A DNA stretch of 27,369 nucleotides from JBCCSZ01 sp039199225 (GTDB lineage: Bacteria; Bacteroidota; Bacteroidia; Chitinophagales; Saprospiraceae), in contig JBCCSZ010000073.1 of NCBI GenBank assembly GCA_039199225.1, forward strand, positions 1-27,369, written 5' to 3'. Both the position numbers and the translations under genes were made by a program. The notes under the pieces are model-generated. The model searched no databases. It saw only the letters and a list, made by a program, of their open reading frames with translations, and was not told the origin of the DNA. Of this stretch, positions 22,858 to 27,369 are shown piece after piece; position 1 is the first letter of the stretch; each line of letters begins with the position of its first letter.

Positions 22858-24351
22858 ATGGAAACAGTAAAAGCAGCCCAGAAGATCGGGCAAGAAAAAT
22901 TTTTGGGCGACGCCCTTACCTTCGATGATGTACTTCTAGTACCTTCCTATTCTGAAGTTCTCCCGCGTGATGTCGACATCAGTTCTCAATTGACCCGTGG
23001 TATTCGTTTGAATGTCCCGGTAGCTTCGGCTGCTATGGATACAGTAACGGAGAACAAGCTGGCCATCGCCATCGCTCGTCAGGGAGGCATTGGAATGATC
23101 CATAAAAACATGACCATCGAAGAGCAGGCCGAGCAGGTGCGAAGCGTCAAGCGTTCGGAAAGTGGGATGATCATCGATCCAGTGACGCTGGAAGTGGACG
23201 CAACCATTGGTGACGCACAGGCGCTGATGCGTAAATACAAGATCGGTGGCATTCCCATCGTCGATGGGTCCCGAAAGCTGATTGGCATCTTGACCAATCG
23301 CGACTTGCGCTTTGAGCAGCAGTACAACCGTCCCGTCAAGTCGCTCATGACTACTGAAGACCTTGTCACAGCTCCTGTCGGTACCAACCTAGAACAGGCA
23401 AGAGCTATTCTGCGCGAAAATAAGATTGAAAAGCTGCCAGTTGTCGACGACGATTATCGCCTGGTCGGACTTATTACTTATAAGGACATTATGAAGGTAC
23501 AGGATTATCCCAATTCCTGTAAGGACTCTTATGGCCGATTGGTCGTTGGAGCTGCCGTCGGTATTACCAATGACATGATCAAGCGGGTAGATGCGCTGGT
23601 AGGGGTGGATGTAGATGTGATTTGTGTCGATACTGCCCACGGTCATTCCAAAGGTGTATTAGATGCCATTCGCCTGATCAAAGATCAATATCCAGATTTA
23701 CAGATTATTGGAGGAAATGTAGCGACCGGAGCGGGTGCCATGGCCTTGGTAGAGGCTGGGGTAGATGGTGTCAAAGTCGGGGTAGGACCTGGAAGTATCT
23801 GTACGACCCGGATTGTCGCTGGGGTAGGTGTACCACAGCTTTCTGCAATTTACAATGCTGCACAAGCCATTAAGAATACTGGCGTACCGATTGTAGGCGA
23901 TGGTGGTATCCGCTACACGGGAGACATTGCCAAAGCATTGGTGGCTGGTGCGGGAACCATTATGGCGGGTTCTCTTTTTGCTGGCGTAGAAGAAGCGCCC
24001 GGTGAGACCATTATATATGAAGGACGTAAATTCAAAACTTACCGTGGAATGGGCTCCTTGGGTGCGATGCAACTGGGATCAAAGGATCGCTATTTTCAGG
24101 ATGTAGAAGAAGATATCAAAAAGTTGGTGCCGGAAGGTATCGAGGGGATGGTACCTTATAAGGGAACATTGGCAGAAGTGATGGTCCAATACATTGGTGG
24201 TTTACGTGCTGGAATGGGCTATTGTGGCGCACAGAATGTGGAAGCTTTGAAAGAAGCTAGTTTTGTACGTATTACAGCCGCAGGTGTCCACGAAAGTCAT
24301 CCACACAATATCAACATCACAAAAGAAGCGCCTAACTACAGCCGACGTTAA
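22858..24351 (+). CDS. guaB: IMP dehydrogenase
   Basis: 497 aa from the ATG at 22858; a TTG two codons earlier is in frame but less likely. It oxidises IMP to XMP with NAD+, the committed step of GMP synthesis, in the cytoplasm. The N-terminal barrel part has ALTFDDVLLVPSYSEVLP and VASAAMDTVTE. Two CBS domains lie at about 95-215 (MIIDPVTLEVDATIGDAQ, IGILTNRDLRF, LEQARAILRENKIEKLPVVD). The barrel resumes with VDVICVDTAHGHS and the catalytic loop GVGPGSICTTRIVAGVGVPQ (Cys315). The flap GMGSLGAMQ and YKGTLAEVMVQYIGGLRAGMGYCGA complete it. All expected residues are present. Monocistronic: own promoter box, and a good hairpin after the stop. Confidence 0.98.
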   Translation: METVKAAQKIGQEKFLGDALTFDDVLLVPSYSEVLPRDVDISSQLTRGIRLNVPVASAAMDTVTENKLAIAIARQGGIGMIHKNMTIEEQAEQVRSVKRSESGMIIDPVTLEVDATIGDAQALMRKYKIGGIPIVDGSRKLIGILTNRDLRFEQQYNRPVKSLMTTEDLVTAPVGTNLEQARAILRENKIEKLPVVDDDYRLVGLITYKDIMKVQDYPNSCKDSYGRLVVGAAVGITNDMIKRVDALVGVDVDVICVDTAHGHSKGVLDAIRLIKDQYPDLQIIGGNVATGAGAMALVEAGVDGVKVGVGPGSICTTRIVAGVGVPQLSAIYNAAQAIKNTGVPIVGDGGIRYTGDIAKALVAGAGTIMAGSLFAGVEEAPGETIIYEGRKFKTYRGMGSLGAMQLGSKDRYFQDVEEDIKKLVPEGIEGMVPYKGTLAEVMVQYIGGLRAGMGYCGAQNVEALKEASFVRITAAGVHESHPHNINITKEAPNYSRR

Positions 24352-24376
24352 AAGCTAAATCTAATAAAACCATACA

Positions 24377-24413
24377 AGGGGGTGGGTTGATTGTAGTATC
24401 GGCTCACCCTTTC
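24377..24413 (+). terminator. Intrinsic terminator after guaB
   Basis: GGGTGGGTTGAT (24380-24391) pairs with ATCGGCTCACCC (24398-24409), twelve pairs including three G-T, around a 6-nt loop, followed by TTTCTC. It lies 28 bp after the guaB stop. The remaining 200 bp to 24620 show no gene and no clear promoter. Confidence 0.65.
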
Positions 24414-24620
24414 TCATGCATGCCCCACCTACTCATCAGCCCAGTATCTTGCTTTGCGAATTTCCTGCTCGCTCGTCGAAAACCTCTTTGATTACGCTGG
24501 TCGAAAATTTTTTTCACTTTTTTTCAATGATCGTGCAGCGAATGGGCCGTTGACCCGATTTATGGTTCGTAGTCAGGCCTGCAATCCCATTCATTCGTAT
24601 AAAAATTAAGATAAACCACG

Positions 24621-24866
24621 ATGAAAAAATTTCTGATATTCGGTATGATGCTCTGTATGTTCTTTGCCTGCCGCAAAGACATCGAAGAGACTAAAATAAT
24701 AGAAGAAACACCCGATCCCCCTGCCGTATATGTAACTGCTACTCTATTGGGTACTGTTGTAGATGAAAACAATTCACCTGTTGCCAATGCGACCGTTCAA
24801 TATGGAAATGATGTTTACACAACCAACGAGGAAGGTTTATTCCTGATTCCAGAAAGCCGTTTTTAA
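24621..24866 (+). pseudogene. 5' part of a frameshifted carboxypeptidase-regulatory-like lipoprotein gene
   Basis: Codes for 81 aa before a TAA at 24864. MKKFLIFGMMLCMFFAC is a lipoprotein signal (Cys17), followed by an acidic linker and the start of a carboxypeptidase-regulatory-like beta-sandwich: LLGTVVDENNSPVANATVQY, YTTNEEGLFLI. The domain is cut mid-strand and continues in the next frame. Dropping one T from the five at 24860-24864 gives ...IPESRFNASGSYVKVEKDGYF, the expected course of this domain. Either the gene is broken in this strain or the base is a sequencing error. The upstream 200 bp show no clear promoter. Confidence 0.8.
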
Positions 24867-24882
24867 TGCTTCTGGTTCCTAT

Positions 24883-26454
24883 GTGAAAGTAGAAAAAGAT
24901 GGTTATTTCCACAATTCCACCCGCTTTTACCCTTCCAACAACTCTAAAAACTATGCGCGTTTCAAGTTGATTCGTGCAGAAGAGGTCGGAACTTTTGAGG
25001 CCGGAGCAGGTGGGCAAGTTACGCTTGCCGATGGTGGACAAATTGATTTTGAGGCAGATGCCGTTGTTACAAGCACTGGAGCTGCATACAATGGCGTGGT
25101 AAGTGTTGCCGCTACTTGGTTGGACCCAACTGCTGCCGATTTGCAAGAGCGCATGCCGGGTGATTTGACAGCCAGAAACGAAGATGGCAACCTGCGCACC
25201 CTGGAGACTTTCGGAATGCTGGGTGTCGAATTGACTGGTGCGAATGGCGAACGCCTCAACCTGGGCAATGACAAGGAAGCAGAGTTGGTATTCCCAATCC
25301 CAAATTCGCTGACTTCAGTAGCACCTGCTGAAATTCCACTTTGGCACTTCGATGAGGAGGCCGGATTGTGGATAGAAGAAGGAAAAGCTACCTTGGAGAA
25401 TGGCCGCTACATTGGTAAGGTTTCTCATTTTTCTTTCTGGAATTGCGATGTCCCCTACCCATTGGTCGAGCTTTGTGCTACCTTGACGGCTGCCAACACT
25501 GTCGCCGGAGGTGATAGCCTGGAAGGCTTCAAAGTTGTCATCATTAGTGAAAACAACGGCTCTCGTTGTGGTTTTACCGACAGCAACGGCCGCTTCTGTG
25601 GCAAAGTACCACAAGGAGAGACTTTGCGCCTCGAACTGGTGGACGATTGTGGAAATGTTTACTTTTCTCAAACCATCGGGCCTTTCAATCAAAATACCGA
25701 CCTCGGTACAATCGTTGTGGACGATGAGCCTGGTGTGAGCTTCCTGACCATCGAAGGCAGCTTGGTTGATTGCAACAACGCACCTATCGACAATGGTGTC
25801 GTATTCGTCAACGTTGGAGGAGCGGAGTATACCTTCTACCTAGAAGACGACAATACATTCTCAGTTCTTGCAAAAGTATGTGCAAACAACACAGTTGTTA
25901 CCATCACTGCGATCAATATAGACGACCTCAAGGCCAGCGATCCACAAAATTATACTGTGAACCCTGGCGACAACCTGCTGAACGCCGGTAGCTTGATTGT
26001 TTGCAACGGTAGCTTACCAGAATTCTTCTACCTGAACCTGGATGGAAAAGAAGTTCTAACCACACAAACGTTCCAGTTTATTTCGGGAGGAAACGAGCAG
26101 CTTGGCTCTGAAGGAAATGCTGCAGGTGGTTCTTTGTACATGCACATTCAGCCCAATGGATCAGGCGTTGGCAGCTATGGAGGCCAGGGCAACAATGAAT
26201 TGATCGCACTTTGGATTGGACCAGACACCTTCAATGTAAGCACCACTTACTTTATCACCTGCGATTCTACACAACAGGGATCAGATTGCTTCCTCGACCA
26301 GTTGGACATCACAGAATACGGTGCTGTTGGTTCTTACATCAAAGGTAATTTCAGTGGTACAATTGATTATTCTACCAGAGAGAATAATATGCCAGCACAA
26401 AACTTTGCCGACCGTCCGATATCTGGTTCGTTCAGTATTCTTCGAACAGAATAA
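24883..26454 (+). CDS. 3' part of the frameshifted surface lipoprotein (CarboxypepD_reg-like and beta-sandwich domains)
   Basis: 523 aa can be read from a GTG at 24883, but homology to the domain begins at about 24862 in this frame, so this is the rest of the 24621 gene and not a separate one; the joined product would be about 605 aa. It has no signal of its own. Residues 1-25 finish the first sandwich (VKVEKDGYFHNSTRF). Next comes GGQVTLADGGQIDFEADAVV...VAATWLDPTAADLQERMPGDL...FGMLGVELTG...IPLWHFDEEAGLWIEEG...HFSFWNCD, a block common in large Bacteroidota surface lipoproteins. Then follow at least two more Cys-containing carboxypeptidase-regulatory-like repeats (FKVVIISENNGSRCGFTDSNGRF; IEGSLVDCNNAPIDNGVVFV) and a C-terminal all-beta part. 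Likely an outer-membrane surface protein; function unknown. Confidence 0.8.
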   Translation: MKVEKDGYFHNSTRFYPSNNSKNYARFKLIRAEEVGTFEAGAGGQVTLADGGQIDFEADAVVTSTGAAYNGVVSVAATWLDPTAADLQERMPGDLTARNEDGNLRTLETFGMLGVELTGANGERLNLGNDKEAELVFPIPNSLTSVAPAEIPLWHFDEEAGLWIEEGKATLENGRYIGKVSHFSFWNCDVPYPLVELCATLTAANTVAGGDSLEGFKVVIISENNGSRCGFTDSNGRFCGKVPQGETLRLELVDDCGNVYFSQTIGPFNQNTDLGTIVVDDEPGVSFLTIEGSLVDCNNAPIDNGVVFVNVGGAEYTFYLEDDNTFSVLAKVCANNTVVTITAINIDDLKASDPQNYTVNPGDNLLNAGSLIVCNGSLPEFFYLNLDGKEVLTTQTFQFISGGNEQLGSEGNAAGGSLYMHIQPNGSGVGSYGGQGNNELIALWIGPDTFNVSTTYFITCDSTQQGSDCFLDQLDITEYGAVGSYIKGNFSGTIDYSTRENNMPAQNFADRPISGSFSILRTE

Positions 26455-26491
26455 AGGCTATCTTTGAAAACAAGCTTAAAATCAACGTGAT

Positions 26492-27028
26492 TTGACCATC
26501 TCGTTTCTCATAGACAAATGCCAGCAAAAGGATCCGCACTACCAAAAAGAATTGGTGGTGCGGTATTCTCCAATGCTGTTGACTGTCAGCCGTCGCTACA
26601 GCAAGGATGAAGCCACTGCCCGGGACATTCTTCAAGACAGCCTAATCAAAATTCTTCGAGCCATTGGCACTTATCAGCATACCGGTTCTTTTGAAGCCTG
26701 GATGCGCCGGATTACGATCAATACAGCCTTACAATCCTTTGATAAGAAATGCTTTAAGAATGAAGTGTATGGCATGGAGCAGATGCCGGAGCGAGCCATC
26801 GTTCCCGATGTATACAGCCAACTAGGAGCCGAAGAACTGATGGCGCTCATCAATCAATTGCCGGAAGGATACCGACAGGTGTTCAACCTAAGTGTTGTGG
26901 AGGGCTACAGCCACAAGGAGATTGGAGAATTGCTGGATATTGGCGAAAGCACATCGCGCTCCCAATTGCAAAGGGCTAGAAAATTATTGCAACAACAATT
27001 GCTAAAGAGAGAAAAAATTAGGGTATGA
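26492..27028 (+). CDS. RNA polymerase ECF-type sigma factor
   Basis: 178 aa from a TTG start; the frame is closed shortly upstream and no ATG gives the full region 2, so TTG is the best choice. Region 2: KELVVRYSPMLLTVSRRY, ARDILQDSLIKILRAIGTY, FEAWMRRITINTAL. Region 4: INQLPEGYRQVFNLSVVEGYSHKEIGELL and STSRSQLQRARKLLQQQL. It differs clearly from the sigma factor at 4658, with a different linker and helix-turn-helix. The stop overlaps the next start (ATGA at 27025-27028), so it is coupled to the membrane protein that follows, its likely anti-sigma partner. It starts 37 bp after the lipoprotein gene. Confidence 0.92.
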   Translation: MTISFLIDKCQQKDPHYQKELVVRYSPMLLTVSRRYSKDEATARDILQDSLIKILRAIGTYQHTGSFEAWMRRITINTALQSFDKKCFKNEVYGMEQMPERAIVPDVYSQLGAEELMALINQLPEGYRQVFNLSVVEGYSHKEIGELLDIGESTSRSQLQRARKLLQQQLLKREKIRV

Positions 27029-27369
27029 CCTATAAAGATTTTGAAGATCACATACGCAAGGAGGTCGGCGATCACAAGAGTGCAGTTGATGGAAATGCAC
27101 TTTGGCAGATGATCGAGTCCCAGGTGCCGGGGCAGCGCAAAAAGCGCCGGCCTTTCTGGCTTTGGTTCCTTGGTGTTGCCTTAGTAGGTGCTGTAGCCAT
27201 CGGGAGCTACAAATGGTTGGATGCTTCTCAAGAGCAGCAGGCGGACTTGCAAGAGGCGATCGTCGCAGAACAGCCGCTTGTATCCCAGGACGATGTCGAG
27301 GATCGCTCCGGCCAGCAACGACAAGAACAATCCCTATTGCCAAAGGCCAACCCTACTGTTGAGCAGGCG
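27025..27369 (+). CDS. Membrane protein, probable anti-sigma factor, cut by window edge
   Basis: 115 codons to the window end, no stop reached. It begins MTYKDFEDHIRKEVGDHKS, with a charged cytoplasmic part of about 48 residues that includes ALWQMIESQVPGQRKKRR. One membrane helix (about 49-69: FWLWFLGVALVGAVAIGSYKW) follows, and then a Gln/Glu-rich periplasmic stretch. Overlap with the sigma gene and the short cytoplasmic-TM-periplasmic layout fit the anti-sigma partners common in Bacteroidota. No zinc-finger motif is seen. Role inferred from context. Confidence 0.75.
   Translation, partial: MTYKDFEDHIRKEVGDHKSAVDGNALWQMIESQVPGQRKKRRPFWLWFLGVALVGAVAIGSYKWLDASQEQQADLQEAIVAEQPLVSQDDVEDRSGQQRQEQSLLPKANPTVEQA

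Overview
The window looks like chromosomal DNA from a Bacteroidota bacterium, most likely of the Saprospiria (Lewinella/Haliscomenobacter-like). Three things point there. Several secreted proteins end in a type IX secretion (T9SS) type A sorting domain (PNPF...GVYFL...KKI/LxK). Several genes are preceded by the Bacteroidota -7 promoter box TAnnTTTG and lack strong Shine-Dalgarno sites. The content is also typical: TPR-CHAT protein, ECF sigma/anti-sigma pairs, a DUF5777 barrel, and lipoproteins with short lipoboxes. I saw no tRNA, rRNA, CRISPR array, insertion sequence or phage gene. No tool was run, so all family calls are by reading.

Layout. 1-818 (-): N-terminal part of an S9-family peptidase cut by the window edge. 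1327-3786 (+): three overlapping genes for exported proteins (unknown secreted protein, Ycf48/HCF136-like BNR lipoprotein, divergent metallophosphoesterase). 3813-5242 (-): an ECF sigma factor followed by a membrane TPR protein with an anti-sigma-like N terminus. 5808-10172 (+): four tandem paralogous cysteine-rich T9SS cargo proteins sharing an LGTIINGGN motif. 10327-13242 (+): a large exported TPR-CHAT protein with an intact His/Cys dyad and a C-terminal membrane anchor. 13244-13984 (-): a lipoprotein of unknown function. 14078-14497 (+): a PaaI-type thioesterase. 14517-17714 (-): an MDR oxidoreductase, an unusual coiled-coil/pentapeptide-repeat membrane protein and a type II haloacid dehalogenase. 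17796-18776 (+): a PIG3-type quinone oxidoreductase. 18789-20254 (-): an exported alpha/beta hydrolase and a bacilliredoxin. 20416-22752 (+): a possible three-gene electron-transfer operon (cytochrome-like lipoprotein, DUF5777 barrel, di-heme cytochrome c). 22858-24351 (+): guaB. 24621-26454 (+): a carboxypeptidase-regulatory-like lipoprotein gene broken by one frameshift. 26492-27369 (+): a second ECF sigma gene overlapping a membrane-protein gene that runs off the right edge.

The strongest candidate for an undescribed system is 3813-13242. It combines an ECF sigma/TPR anti-sigma pair, four secreted paralogs and a TPR-CHAT cysteine protease. A 53-bp direct repeat lies upstream of the first two paralogs, a GC-rich hairpin lies just before the second, and the cysteine pattern of the paralogs suggests a defined disulfide. 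That these parts work together is inference from gene order. The cytochrome/barrel/cytochrome operon and the Asn-in-core coiled coil of the pentapeptide protein are also worth a look.
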